Shown here in pieces: positions 12,749 to 24,130 of a stretch of 64,000 bases of DNA. The stretch's first letter is position 1; each line of letters begins with the position of its first letter. The translations under genes and the position numbers were made by a program. The stretch comes from Monosporascus cannonballus (lineage: Eukaryota > Ascomycota > Sordariomycetes > Xylariales), in contig QJNS01000265.1 in assembly GCA_004154925.1 (NCBI GenBank), forward strand, positions 1 through 64,000. Reading direction: 5' to 3'. A model generated the notes under the pieces. The model had not been told where the DNA came from, made no database searches, and worked only from the letters and a program-made list of their open reading frames with translations.

Positions 12749-13068
12749 TGTCACGTCCTGACAAGCCACGGCCTCCAGAAACGGTCGCAACAGGAATAGC
12801 CAAGAAAACCAAGTGGGTCAGGTCACGTGACTGATCACCAACTCACTGGTGGTGAGCCAGTGAGCCTGAACAAGATATATATATATATTCGTTATGTCCA
12901 TAGTTAAATAGCAGCAGCTTGCAATAACACTTGTTACCCAAAACACCCTTAGTATTACGAGACGTGACCAGTTGCTGTATCTATTGCTTAGAATCCCACG
13001 ATACTTCTGCCAACATAAACCCATACGACTTAGGTTTAATAGTTGGGTAAACCCGTTAAGCCATTACA
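12749..13068 (+). repeat. Solo chromovirus LTR, U3 type a with one repeat unit, target duplication TAGCT
   Basis: Starts TGTCACGTCCTGAC, ends CCATTACA, flanked by TAGCT at 12744-12748 and 13069-13073. At 320 bp it is the shortest type-a LTR in the window because it holds one copy of the palindromic U3 unit. It has GGTCACGTGA at 12822, a TATATA run near 12877, and the usual R-U5. Confidence 0.93.
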
Positions 13069-14541
13069 TAGCTAGCTTAAGCTTTTTCTAGCTCCTTTTT
13101 CTAATTTCTTTAAAGTTATTTAAGTACCACTTTATACTGTTAAATATTATTCACTTAAATTTCTAATCCTCGTAACAATTTAACGAAATCTAAGGTTGAA
13201 TTATACGGAAAAAAGTTCCGTTTTATAAGTTTGTACCTTAAAAAATAAATATATAAAACCTTAATACTAATATATTTTTGTACTAATATATATGTACAAG
13301 TATTTTAATTATAACTTATTATTAATGTTATGCTATTATTAAAATAAACAATTTTTTAAACTTTACATTATTATTAAGTATAATCAAATACCGTTATATT
13401 AATTCTTTTTTTAAACTCGATAGGTTTAAAATTTTTCAGTTTTATCGTACGAATTTTGAAAAATAAAATATACGTATATGTACTTTAATATTTTAACAAG
13501 AAACGACGCATTAATATAGAATTCTAAAGTTTTATAGGATAATAGCAGATAAAGTAATTTAACCGTTAAAGGTGAACGTTTAACTTATATATTAAAAAAA
13601 GATCACGTGTTAAATTAATAAGACATATAAGTTAATATCAATTTATATTTCTTGTTAATTAAAGGTTTATGATAGAGAAGCTTTATAAAGATGTTTAAAC
13701 TTTCTCGTTAGTCTCAAAAGTAGTTGTTCGAAATCAAATTAATTTATATCATGTCAAACAAAAATCAATGTCGTATATAATCTTTAGATTTGAGTGAATT
13801 TAAACATTTATATTAAATAATAATTTTTTTTAAAAATTAGCCAATTTTTTAAAACGAACGAGAATCGAAATGATTTTATTATAATAATAATTCGAGAGTT
13901 TTTCAATTTTTCAATTTTTCAATTTTTCTAATTATTATAATCAAAATAACTTTCTAAAATTAACGATAAATGTTTGGGCGATTTCTTAAATACTATGTTA
14001 TTATTGTCGGGTATATTACGAAATAACAAGGAAATCTGAAATAGATGAAATATTTATAGCAGTTATTTATATAAAACAAAAATGCAAAGTAGAAGGAAAC
14101 AGCTTAAAGTAATTACGTCAATATCTTTACAATAATATAATGTTAATCAAAATAAATTGCATTTTATAAATGTTTATAATAACATGATATCTTACTTTAT
14201 ATAAGAAGATATCGTTATACGGAATAGAGTTGATAAATTTATGTTTTTTGATAACTCTATTTTTAAAAAGAAATTATAATAATTTGTACTCCTATTAAAT
14301 TAATATTAGTAAAGAAATTAATTTTATAGAAAGTTATATAATATTTAATAATATGCAATCTTCTTTATTAATTCGTTATTTAAATTATTCAGACCCTATT
14401 TTCGGTTTTTATTAATCCGTTTTATACGCGTAATAAGAAATGTATTAGATAAGCTCGTAGAATAAATAAGCTTTCAAAACTCTTTTTTTAATATTTTTAT
14501 TACTTAACTTGAATTACTTATTTCATAATAACTATAATATG
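13069..14541. other. AT-rich relic sequence, unassigned
   Basis: Saturated AT-rich DNA. A short tandem TTTTTCAA repeat lies near 13898-13925. No frame or repeat identity can be supported. Confidence 0.4.
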
Positions 14542-14934
14542 TGTAACGACTAAGCAGTTTAACCAACTATTAAACCTAAGTCGTACGGGTTTATATTGGC
14601 AGAAATATTATAAGATTCTAAATAATAGATATAGTAACTTGTTACGTTTCGTAATATTAAGGGCGTTTTGGATAACGAAGTTATATTGCAAACTGGTGTA
14701 ATTTAAATTATGAAAATAATTAATGTATATATCTTACTCCTAGCTTAAGGAGCTCACGAGGTTTAACTCTTTAAGTCTTTTAAGTTTCGTAATCCTTTTA
14801 TATAGCTTAACAGGCTTAAAGTGCTAAAGCCCTTAAAAATCTTAAGTTTATTACGTAATTTTGTTTATGTCGAATTTAGTTTTATTTTTGTTCCGACCGT
14901 CTTTTGAGCTTGCTAAACTTATCGAATTATAATA
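14542..14934 (-). repeat. E4 3' LTR (U3 type c)
   Basis: Begins TGTAACGACT and shares AACCAACTATTAAACC and the R-U5 region with the other LTRs, but the U3 is distinct: GCTTAAGGAGC- and CTTAAAG-type words replace the type-a units. TTACGTAA near 14852 sits where other U3s have CACGTGA. Confidence 0.75.
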
Positions 14935-16527
14935 CGATTTCTTTTTTCCTAAAATTATCGTTACGAAAATTTTATAAGTTTTTTCCGTTTTTTATTTTAC
15001 TATATCCAATCGTATTAAAAGTTTTATTTACGTAAACGCATTAACGCTTTTCTTTTGTTAAAAAGACTTATTCGTTTAGCTTTTGTTGTGCCTTTTTAAT
15101 AATAGAAAAATGATTTAAAACGTAAAAAAAAGCAGGGTCGAAACGCGTTGCGCATTATTACCAATAAATTAGATCATTTTTAAAAATAACGGCGAAATTT
15201 TCGTCGTCGAGGTATGGAAATATTTTATCGTAATATCAAATATATCGAAATAATAAAAAGATTTGAACATTTTAAACACCAAAAAAATAATTAATAATCG
15301 AAATAATTATTTTAATACCTGTTAAAACTTCCGTTAGTTGGATTAATCTGGACATTGTCGATTAGTTAATTATTAATCTAACAGCTTCGTAAAATGCTTT
15401 CGGTATTATTAATAAATGTTCTATAATAGATGTTAGATATTTATAAGATTTTTTGCAGCTTTTCAAGTATTTTCGGAATCCGAATAGTTTTTCATTTAAT
15501 TTAGTATTCAGTAAATCTATTTTTTTATATCGAGGATTTTTTGTTACTTGGTATAAGGTTTTATTTTTTTTCGTTTTTTTTATTTCGCTCTATATAAATT
15601 TTGATAATATCTACTGTTAAGTTATGCAAAAGAATATAAAAATTTAAATAAAGTTTAACTTTAAATAGAGATTCTAGTTAATAATTACCTTTTTAAGATT
15701 TTCTTACGATTTTTATATCGATTAATATATCTAAAATTGATTTTTTAGATCTTTTATATATATATATATATTATCACGAATTAATCCATTTTTCCTTTTT
15801 GAAATATTAATTGTTTTAACTTTTTCTGATTATAATATTTAATTTCTTAGTTTCGTACATTTTCTAATTTTGTTTTTATTTTTTAGTACAGTTATTTAAG
15901 TTATTTTAATATAAATATTCCTTTTATATTAATAGGTCCGTCGTACATATTCGTTATAATTATCTTATTATTTTTATAATAGTTGGTATTATATATCTAT
16001 TAAATCATAAGCAATATTTTACCTTAGTTATTTTATTCTCAATTAATATAATGGTTTGAGTATGTTTTTAATATTTAGTTTAAACGCTTTATTTGTCCGT
16101 TTATATGAGATTTAAATACGTTACATAATTATTAATTTAAACTGGTTTCTAATATAATGCCTTGCTAAAATATAAAAATCAATATATTTCTTTTATTAAA
16201 AATAATTTCGCATAGCAATCTATATATATTAAAAATATCTTTTTCAAAAAAATATGGTACTTGTTTGATATTGGTATTTTTTCTAGTAAAGTACAAAATA
16301 GGAAAAGTTCGTAAATCTGTCGACGATAACGTAAATATTATCGTAATATATTTTTGTCGCTGAATATTTGGATAAGGAAAGTTTAAAAATAAAATCCATA
16401 ATAACTGAATCTTATAGATTTTTTAGAACTGGTAATAGTTATAACTTTTCGGAAGATTTATATCGTTATATTCTAATTTTATTATAAAGATTATATAGCT
16501 GTTATTTTTTTTAAATTATTATATTTA
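14542..16527 (-). mobile_element. E4: 3' part of a chromovirus with a type-c LTR
   Basis: Minus-strand fragment: 3' LTR 14542-14934 followed by the element's 3' region and pol end. A chromodomain relic is readable on the minus strand at about 15545-15450 (blocks KILDIKK and SDSENT). Upstream pol sequence aligns with E1 around 6400-6500 and stops near 16527 at a GC-rich island. The 5' half and 5' LTR are missing. Confidence 0.75.
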
Positions 16528-17090
16528 TGCGAATACAGCCCCTATGAGGATGAGGCTGGTAGCCGACCAGCCACCGATCAGCCACCGACCCACTTACTAG
16601 TATAAATCCACCATCTGGCAGCTAGTGGGAAACGCCAGATAGAAGTAACCTAATACACTCACTTCTTGGAATACGCTCTGCGACTGGTCGGAGATCACCT
16701 CACCCAGCTCACAGCTGTCCATTATCTTACAGTATTCCGTTAAATTGTACGTGCTATCGCACGCGTACAACTTTAAGTAATTTAACCACGGAACATACAT
16801 AAGCCGATCAGTATGAGACCTTTCCGTATATGGGGAGCGCTCCGCACCCCCCAGCTAGCTGACAGAAAGGGATTGTCGTGATGAAGAACTCAATCCGATT
16901 GTATTAATGATATTGAACCTCGATAACTAAAGTAGTGAAAACAAACAAGATGAGTCGTGATGATCGACCATGTGCCTTGGGGTTGAACCTATGGCGAAAA
17001 AGAACTCCTTGATATACACGCGCAATCCGGACTTTCTGATCAGCCGAGACTGCTCATGTGCGTAACACCCTACCCCACTTCAATAATGCG
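16528..17090. other. GC-rich island between a gypsy and a copia fragment
   Basis: About 560 bp of balanced, unmutated-looking DNA between two RIP-saturated elements. ATGCGAAT occurs at both edges (about 16524-16531 and 17085-17092), which could be an 8-bp target duplication or a coincidence, because the left copy lies in gypsy-like and the right copy in copia-like sequence. No inverted termini were found. A 67-codon minus-strand frame (16800-16597) resembles nothing I know. Confidence 0.4.
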
Positions 17091-17815
17091 AATCTGAAAA
17101 AAAAATATTTATAATGTCATCGCAATAATTATAAATTCCTTTAATTAAAAAGCTTTATAAAAAACAAAAAGAATAAAACTTAATGATCTTTATAAAGTTA
17201 TTTCGAACGAAAATTTCTTTGATTCGATAATTAACAATAATTTCGAAAAGGATGTTTTAAGCTTTTCTAATAAAACGAACAATTTAAAACTCAAAGTTAT
17301 AAAATTTTGTTTATTTATATTCGCTGTTATTTTAATTTTTAAAAATTTAAATTATTAATAATTTAACGTATTACTTGCGAATAAAGTTTAAAATGTATTT
17401 TTGGGTTCTTTTTAATTACGATAACGCTATACGGAATTAAATTTCGTAGATTAGATAGTTATTATCGATTCCGGACCCTAAAACGGAAGATAAAAAAGTT
17501 ACTTACGGTTAATATTTATTATAAATTAAAATTAGCGCAATTGAACACATATTTAATTATTTTTAGAATTATTTCTCAAATTGCTATCAAATATATGAGC
17601 TTAAATCGAATTAAAATTTTCTTTACTTTTAAAAATTAGTAAAAGGTTGTATAATATAAATAGGATAAAAATTAAAAAATTAATTATATAAAACAATAGA
17701 ATTCAATATAACGAGTAGAACGATTAATTATTGCTGTCCTATTATGAAAAGCAATTTAAAAAGTCATTTTTAATAATATTTATTTGTTAATATAAATATT
17801 TATATATAAACTTAG

Positions 17816-17939
17816 TGTTATAGCTACACTCTACCATCACGCCACTAGAGCAAAAGATCGGTAGAATGATCGCAATTGCGGTAATCATCCTGGTGTTTAG
17901 AGCCGTACAAGAGCTGTTACAGTGGACAAGGCCGTAACA
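17816..17939 (+). repeat. Short 124-bp TG...CA element, target duplication CTTAG
   Basis: Starts TGTTATAGC, ends GGCCGTAACA, flanked by CTTAG at 17811-17815 and 17940-17944, cleanly interrupting the copia RT. GC-rich, non-coding. Its sequence differs from the 122-bp family but the terminal words are alike. Confidence 0.88.
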
Positions 17940-18655
17940 CTTAGTGAATGCGAAAGATTTTTAAAATTTAAAGTTAAATATATTATTCGTAATAAGTTTT
18001 AATTTCGTAAAGATTCTAACGTTTATATATTTATTTTAATAAACAGATTTTTCTCTATATTTACATCTATTATAATCCGGTTTAATCTCAAATTTCGTTC
18101 ATATAACGACGTTTACGCGTTTTTATATAACGACCTTAATAAGCTAATATATGTACGTGTTCTATAAGCGTTTATATGCTCGGGTTTTTGTTTAAAATTT
18201 TGAAAAAACATTTACGGCTTAAAATAATTATTATAGCTATAATAATAGAACTTGATAGCAAAACTGAGAAAAATTAGAATTAAAATTTGTTTCGGATACT
18301 TTATATTTTATAACTAATAGTTAGTTATTGTTATTTTTTTTGTTAACTATATAACTATACTATTCAAAACTTGTAATATAATGCGCATCGAAAACTTTTT
18401 GTTCAAAAAGTCCTCGTAATATTTTTATATTAACGACTTTAAAAATTTATAATAATTTCTTAAAATACGTATTTTGCCTAATCGTATAATTAAAAATTTA
18501 CTTACTAACAAACTTATATGTATATATTTCAAGTTATTTAAGCTTAAACACGGTATTTTAAAGTCCTTAAATAAACGAATTTTAAAAAATATAGAAAGGA
18601 AATATTAATAACGTTAAAAGATTTATTTTTCGAAAAGGTCGGAAACTTGTTTTGC

Positions 18656-18779
18656 TATTACAGTCCCAAGTGGCATCGAGTAGGTATATAGGGCAGAACA
18701 AGGCGATCAGTGCTCGACTTGACCACGTTCTACTTTTAGTGATGTAATAGCTAAATTCTTATTCTTCTGTGCCGTAACA
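18656..18779 (+). repeat. Short TG...CA element, copy 2 of the 12068-12189 family
   Basis: Starts TATTACAG (altered TGTTACGG) and ends GTGCCGTAACA; the core matches copy 1. It interrupts C1 inside the RT-RNase H region; copia resumes at about 18781. A clean target duplication is not visible. Confidence 0.75.
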
Positions 18780-19585
18780 TATATAGAACTGTTGTTATTT
18801 ATCCACACTTAGCTGAAATTATTTTTTATTTATTACGATATTACCAAAGTCTAACCATTCGTATTTTAATATTATTAATAAAAACTTTTTTAGGTTTACT
18901 CCATTCGTATTTTAACGTTAGAATTCGAAAAGGAAGAAAATTTTAACATACGATCGTTTTTATATACGAACGACGTTTTTTTTTACAAATAATTTAACCG
19001 AACAAATTCTTAAGGACTTATATTATTATTTTTCGGGAATTCTATTATATAAAGGTTAATAAATAAGATACATTTATTATCATCAATATAGAAATTAAGT
19101 TTTTAACTTTATTACAAACTTTTAAAAACTTTTTATATTAAAATTATTTAAACCTGTTAAACTAAAATTAAATAAAACTCTAATTATTTAAAAAGATCAT
19201 AAACAAATAATACAGTCAGTTATTAAGAAAACTGTACGCCTAAGTACGAAATTGAAATATGTTAAAAGTTATAATTATTAGCTTTCTAAAATTTACGCAG
19301 TAAAAAGAATAAAAATTAAATAAACGCTTATTAACGCTAAAATAATAAATGGCTTAATTAAGTCTTCAAAGTTTTAGTAGTATTAAAATTTTGTTAAATT
19401 GTTAAATTTTTAATATATTACTTTAAATTTAAAGAAATTTAGGAAATATTATTTTATCTTAGGCGTTATTTAATATCGGAAGGCTGTTATTTTCGTTTCT
19501 CTTTTATCTTTTTTTTCTTACGATTCTTGTTATTTTTATCCTTAACGACTTTAACAATAAAGTTAATAAAAGAGCTTTTTAATAA

Positions 19586-19660
19586 AGCTTTTATAATTTG
19601 ATAATATAGCGGTAAGTTCTAATATTTGAAGACATAGATTCAAATCCTATTAAAAGCTTT
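19586..19660 (+). other. tRNA-like sequence, degraded
   Basis: TATAGCGGTAAG followed by GATTCAAATCC (a B-box-like T-arm), with AGCTTTT and AAAAGCT as outer complementary ends, 75 bp apart. The D-arm is too long for a real tRNA and the segment is AT-mutated, so a tRNA pseudogene or SINE relic is the most that can be said. Confidence 0.25.
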
Positions 19661-19817
19661 CCGGAACCTAGATATCTTAAAATGAACAGATTCTGGCTAG
19701 TATCTTTTTGTATTTTCTATATTTATTTTAAAGTTAACTATTACGGTATTTCTTCTTTGAGTAATTCTTTTGCATCGTAATAGCTTTAGTTGTTAATTTT
19801 TGACAACTACGGAGATA

Positions 19818-20046
19818 TATTAAATTTACCTGAAATCGATTAATCAGCTAAACTTTGGCTTAGTTTGATCACTTACTAAAAAGAGGTTACCTTATACACC
19901 CTCGTCATTTTTTTCCTCTTAGCTATAGTTGTATTTACTTATATAAAAGAAAGGTTCGTCATCTTTGTCTTTTAGCTAGAACCTTTTAAAGATCGATGTA
20001 ACCTGTTAATACACTTTTCTTCAGTTATTTTGTTCCGTATGTAATG
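19818..20046 (+). repeat. Copia LTR (family LTR3), 3' truncated
   Basis: Aligns with the LTRs at 24596, 26869 and 27236: CAGCTAAACTTTGGCTTAG, a TATATAAAAG box near 19940 and CACTTTTCTTCAGTTAT near the end. The last about 15 bp are missing. Best read as the 3' LTR of C1. Confidence 0.75.
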
Positions 20047-21022
20047 GTCGTCATAATCAGCGGTTATCTTCTTAGGAAACTGTGCCAAGCTTACTGCCTC
20101 GTACATAAGACAGCACCTACACAAAATGCTGTAACCCGTCCTAAGATATCAGTAGGTACGTAACTTTTCTGCTATATATAAAGTTTCCACTATTCGTCAT
20201 AACTTTTTGTTCACGTTTTGTCGACCGTTTTTTACCAGTTTTAATTACACTTTATATTTAGCTTTTCCTATCATAAATATACATAACCCATTATGTAAAG
20301 ATTTAGGTATATATCTAACTACCAATTATTCTTATATTAATTTTTTTAGATTTTCGACTTTACAAACAATCCAAATATGTTCGCCCCTTAAGTTACAGGT
20401 TGTATTAAGGAATAATCATTCCCTCTCGCATACGGGAGATTAGAGTGCGTTAGCTTCAGGCTCGCCTAAAAGATCTTCATCAAATCTGCCTTGCATCTCG
20501 TCCATCAGATCAGACTTATTGTCGCGAGCTCTAGGACAGGCCTTGTGTTTCAAAGGATGCCCATCCTAGCTTTCACTGGGATCATGAAAGCCTTGACAAG
20601 CAGGACACAAAAGCAGCCATTACAGCCTCCTTACAAGGTCATCTCGACCAATCGCGGCAGTGCCATACGAAAATCGGCGGGCCTAGGGCATATACCAGGC
20701 TGCCTCAGCCGCACGGGTCGGAGGCAAGAGGTATCCAGCAATCGAACACGAGATTTGCCGGAGTAGGCAATGCCCATGCGATCACATAGCCAGGATGCTG
20801 AACACGAACTGGGGGAAAGCAGGCTGAACGCTTGGGGTTAGACATCACTCCTCCAGGGGTGTTCAATCGCATAAGCTGGCCACAGCCATTACTCAGTAGG
20901 TAGTCGCATCGTCTCCTTAACCGAGCGGCTTTGTGGCGCGTTCCTAGAAGCCTTTCGCCAATCGTATAGCGAGTCGTAGTCCCTGGCAAACGCATCACCC
21001 AGGAGGCGCCTGTGGGTGCGGG
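20047..21022. other. Mixed intergenic sequence, no supported gene
   Basis: AT-rich to about 20430, then GC-balanced. Several 80-115-codon frames exist on both strands, none with a recognisable motif. On the minus strand near 20620-20440 a broken frame shows CPAC followed by spaced histidines, which could be a zinc-finger relic; too weak to call. Confidence 0.35.
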
Positions 21023-21218
21023 TAGGGTTTGCAATGGGTACCCATCACTATCCACGACGAAAATTCACACGTCATAAAAGCTTAATACTTAGGGTTTCCT
21101 AGAAAGATTTATTAAAGTAATTCTGTATTGTTTACAGATGTTTATTATTTATTTATGGTTGAAAATATCATCCGTGGGTAGTGATGGGTACCCATTTGGG
21201 TACCCATTGCAAACCCTA
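21023..21218 (+). mobile_element. hAT-like MITE with 8-bp target duplication
   Basis: 196 bp, starting TAGGGTTTGCAATGGG and ending CCCATTGCAAACCCTA, flanked on both sides by GGTGCGGG (21015-21022 and 21219-21226). Inverted termini extend about 38 bp, through TGGGTACCCATCACTA and CCACGGATGA-like sequence. The right terminus carries an extra copy of the GGGTACCCA palindrome. Eight-bp duplications and TAGGG ends are typical of hAT elements; there is no room for a transposase. Confidence 0.88.
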
Positions 21219-21226
21219 GGTGCGGG

Positions 21227-21419
21227 TAGGCGTGTCAAATGGTCAGCCAGCCGAAGCTCGCCCCTGGCACGAGATCATGTGGTCAGCCAGCCCCTATCCC
21301 CAACCTTCCACGATACGCATCTCGATCCCACCCTGAGAGTTGTAATTTGCCATGGCGGTCAGCTTAGCCGATCAGGCGATCGTATGCTAATTGGAAATTC
21401 AGGATGAGTTTTGTACCTC
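21227..21419. other. Intergenic
   Basis: GC-balanced single-copy-looking sequence, continuous with the DNA left of the MITE. GTCAGCCAGCC occurs twice (near 21242 and 21281). No gene seen. Confidence 0.4.
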
Positions 21420-21733
21420 TAGGAATTCGGAGTTTTAACTCCGGAAAAGTGGGTCTATCCCTATTCGAGGTGGCGAAGATGGCAAAAGAATTCGTAAGAC
21501 TTCCAAAGTCTTCCAAAGTCTTCCAAAGCTTTCCATTTGACTAATAATGGAATGATAAAGCTTTATAAGCCATTTTTTCACATATATATAGCCCTGAATT
21601 TCCCCAGCTGTTGTTGGGCTTTGATAGCTTGAATATAGATAATTCTATCTTCTGTGACACACCTTGAGTCTCCCCTGAACGTTTTCCCATACAAATCTTT
21701 GCAGGGTAGCCTCACCTTCTGTCTCAATTCTTA
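21420..21733 (+). mobile_element. TA-flanked repeat, copy A (Tc1/mariner-MITE-like)
   Basis: Begins CTAGGAATTCGGAG and ends CTCAATTCTTAG; TA at both ends, with imperfect inverted termini (CTAGGAATT versus CTAAGAATT). Shares its left 60 bp with copies B and C and its right 50 bp with copy B. Interior holds three tandem GTCTTCCAAA repeats (from about 21500) and a TATATATAG box. No ORF. Confidence 0.7.
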
Positions 21734-22300
21734 GAGACAGGATTCCCAATCCGCCGCCACGCCGACCACTGACTTCACTGTAACTGTAGCCTGTAGCCAC
21801 GGAACTCTAGTCGATATTTCGCCGTCTACTGTTCTGGGTAGAAGAATTCCACAAAGCTATTTAGAACTCTAGAGGTCCTCTGTTAATCACATTGATAATA
21901 TGTCTTTTGGCGGTGAACCAAAAAGAGTGACCATGAATTGAGGTGAATGACGGCTTCGGAGTACATCGCAGCCGCCTCATCATTTGGCTGTGAGCAGATA
22001 TTATTGATATTTGAAGACGTTTTTGAAGAATCAACCTCCGTTGGTTTATCATTCCTTATATCCGCTTTTCCCGGATTACCTAAGGCGGCGATATTTTACC
22101 TGTTATGGATTACATGTTTTATCATTCGTCCTAGAATCAAGTTCTTATCTGATCGACATGTTGTCCATGATTAATAGCTACTTCCACAGATTTTGTTTCC
22201 TATAAACATCAACTATTGCGCAGAGGCAGTAGTGCATCATGCACCCTCCTTCATCAACCCACTAATCGCTATCTATCCCCAAAAATTCTCAGCTCGGAAT
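21734..22300. other. Intergenic, 3' side of the secreted-protein gene
   Basis: Moderately AT-rich single-copy-looking DNA. Short frames here (60-75 codons, both strands) show no family features. The last part is presumably the 3' UTR of the minus-strand gene ending at 22301. Confidence 0.35.
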
Positions 22301-22751
22301 CTAAGCAATAGCGGAGGAAACCTCGACGTGAGCCTCAGCGGAGGAAGAACGGCCAGCGGGGCTGAACTTGAAGTCGAGCGGGGCCGATTCGCCATGGACG
22401 GTGACCACGGTACCCTCGATCTCGACAGTCTGGGTCAACTCGATAGCTACAATGATTATTAACACTTGGCTCCACATTTTCTTAAATAGGGAACTTACTA
22501 TCGCTGTCATTCTGGCCGCCGCTGTAGGAGAAGCCCTCGGTGCAGGTATCGGTCATGGTGTGGTCCTGGGGAATATACTCGTACTTGCAGGATGAAGTCA
22601 CGGAGATGTCACCGTTGGTGTAGGTGGCGCTGACGTCGCGGGATTGGTAGCCATTGGCGGCCCAGCTATTGGAGATCTTCACGTCCCAGGCGCCGTATTG
22701 GGAAGCGGCGGCGAGGGAGGCGAGTGCGGTAGTGAGGATGAAGGCGCGCAT
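22301..22751 (-). CDS. Small secreted protein, 132 aa, two exons
   Basis: Exon 1 is 22751-22499, exon 2 is 22446-22301, intron 22498-22447 (52 nt, GTAAGT...TGTAG, phase 1). The protein starts MRAFILTTALASLAAASQ, a typical signal peptide (charged start, hydrophobic core, small residues), so the mature form would begin near YGAWDV at about residue 18. It has two cysteines (about residues 55 and 70), is rich in Ser, Thr and Gly, and ends SSAIA. No transmembrane segment or known domain. Both exons are GC-rich with strong third-position bias and no RIP, unlike the flanking repeats. The start has AAAATG context. Function unknown; size, signal peptide and repeat-rich location match fungal effector candidates, but two cysteines is few. 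A conserved non-effector extracellular protein is equally possible. Confidence 0.85.
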
Positions 22752-24130
22752 TTTGTTAATTTGGTGTTGGTAACGGCCGGCTGGAGCTATTTAGCGATTA
22801 ATAAATAAGCTGGTTTGTTGGATGAGTTGTGTAAGTGAACGATGAGATAGGAAGTGGAGGGGAGAGGTCGGTGTTTACATTCATGTTGAATACGAGAATC
22901 GTTATGGAGAGAGGTTGTTGTTGGTCGAAGTAGCTAAGACGATAGTGGGTCGAGCGGTATTCCTTGTTGAGCATCTCTGCGCCGTTGTTGGTGGTATTTT
23001 TAACATGTACAGGGCCTGCTGCCCTGGATGTTCCCGGAACCAATCTGCCTGTATCACCCGAAGAGAATAAGTTGTCCTCGCTATATAGAATATGCCCTGT
23101 TTTTACGTCTTAGAAACGGGTGCAGGTTGCCCAGTCGGAGCGGACGAAGAGCTTCCCCTCCCCTTTTTTGTTCCTTCCCGGCACAAGTATAGCCTAGGTG
23201 GGGAATTTTTACGAGATCAATTCTGGCTACGCTCAGCCGGGGGCTTATAACCGATCCGGCAGATTCTAGAGACTGATGATTTGGTGGGGCCGATGATCTA
23301 GTGGGTGATTGGATAAGACCACAGGCGTGTCCCTCAGTGCTACACCGGTGGGACGATGCTCCGAGAATACGAAGTGTGTGGCCAATGCCCGCCCGGGGAC
23401 CCGTACCTAAACTGTAGCCTAGCGAGTGGGCACTTTATACACCGAGAGTTTTAAATCCCTGTCTAGAGTACTGGAAACTGGCCTGCAAGGCGTTATCCGA
23501 TCAGTGGATTATAGTGTAGATCTAGAAACGAACCTGGACCCACTGTGTCATTGCGTATACGTAGGGTCTGGCATGGATTCAGTAATGGATTATGGACCTA
23601 CAAGAGAACCACGTTGGCCATAAATGAGGCGGCAGCTCAAGCTGAGATGGGAATCATGGCGAAGTACGAGAACAAGGTGTGAGGTATATATCTTAGTCTG
23701 GCCTTCGAACGAGCATCAAAGGCAATCATACAGTTACACCAGTCTGGTCAACCATCAGCAGCCATGTCCAGCCAACCCACTGATCGTAGCTATTTGAGAA
23801 AAGGCAGTTGCGTTACCGGTAAGGAGTGACTTGATATAAAACCTGCTTAATGATAAGAGAAACGGAAGAAGAAATGCGACTTTGCTCTCGCCTATGGCGT
23901 GCTGCTATTAATACAAACGAAACTAGCCACACCAGCTTCATCTTTTCTGCATAAACGGATGATTCCGCATGGCAGAATCAAAACTTCTAGATCTGCAGGG
24001 GTAGATCTTAGTCCTTAGCCTGAACGATGCAACCGTCACAAAAGCAGATGCGCCGGCAAATGCGAAGCACTACCGACATAATAAGGCTAGTGCGTTTTCC
24101 TGGCCCTGGAGCCTAATGCGGGGGTTACCT
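22752..24130. other. Upstream region of the secreted-protein gene and intergenic DNA
   Basis: The first 300 bases are the likely promoter and 5' UTR; an AT-rich TTATTTATTAAT lies about 55 nt before the start codon. The rest is GC-balanced. A 65-codon plus frame at 23426-23623 has no supporting features. No repeat recognised. Confidence 0.35.

Larger units (their letters stand above)
17091..20046 (+). mobile_element. C1: degenerate Ty1/copia element, 5' truncated
   Basis: Plus-strand relic that aligns base by base with the better preserved copia at 36149-39155: the IN-RT linker (17100-17480), RT (17940-18640) and RNase H (18786-19400), ending in a truncated LTR at 19818-20046. Two short TG...CA elements interrupt it. 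All frames are broken and nearly all differences from C2 are C-to-T or G-to-A, as expected from RIP. Confidence 0.8.

Noticed and set aside
12331..12834. Three overlapping 60-89-codon plus-strand frames
   Set aside because: No motif, no intron logic, and they run through a tRNA-like sequence and into a solo LTR.
12818..13018. Minus-strand frame reading MGLCWQKYRG, and similar ones at 5262-5480 and 35078-35260
   Set aside because: These are the LTR U5 read on the other strand; the word recurs in every LTR and does not code.
13898..13925. Tandem TTTTTCAA units that could suggest a CRISPR-like array
   Set aside because: Direct simple repeats without spacers in a eukaryotic AT-rich relic; slippage explains them.
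21023..21218. TAGGGTTTGC read as telomere-like sequence
   Set aside because: Only single TTAGGG-like words at the ends of an inverted repeat; no tandem TTAGGG array.
22798..23043. 81-codon minus-strand frame upstream of the secreted-protein gene
   Set aside because: Lies in the probable promoter/5' UTR, low-complexity composition, no homology signal.
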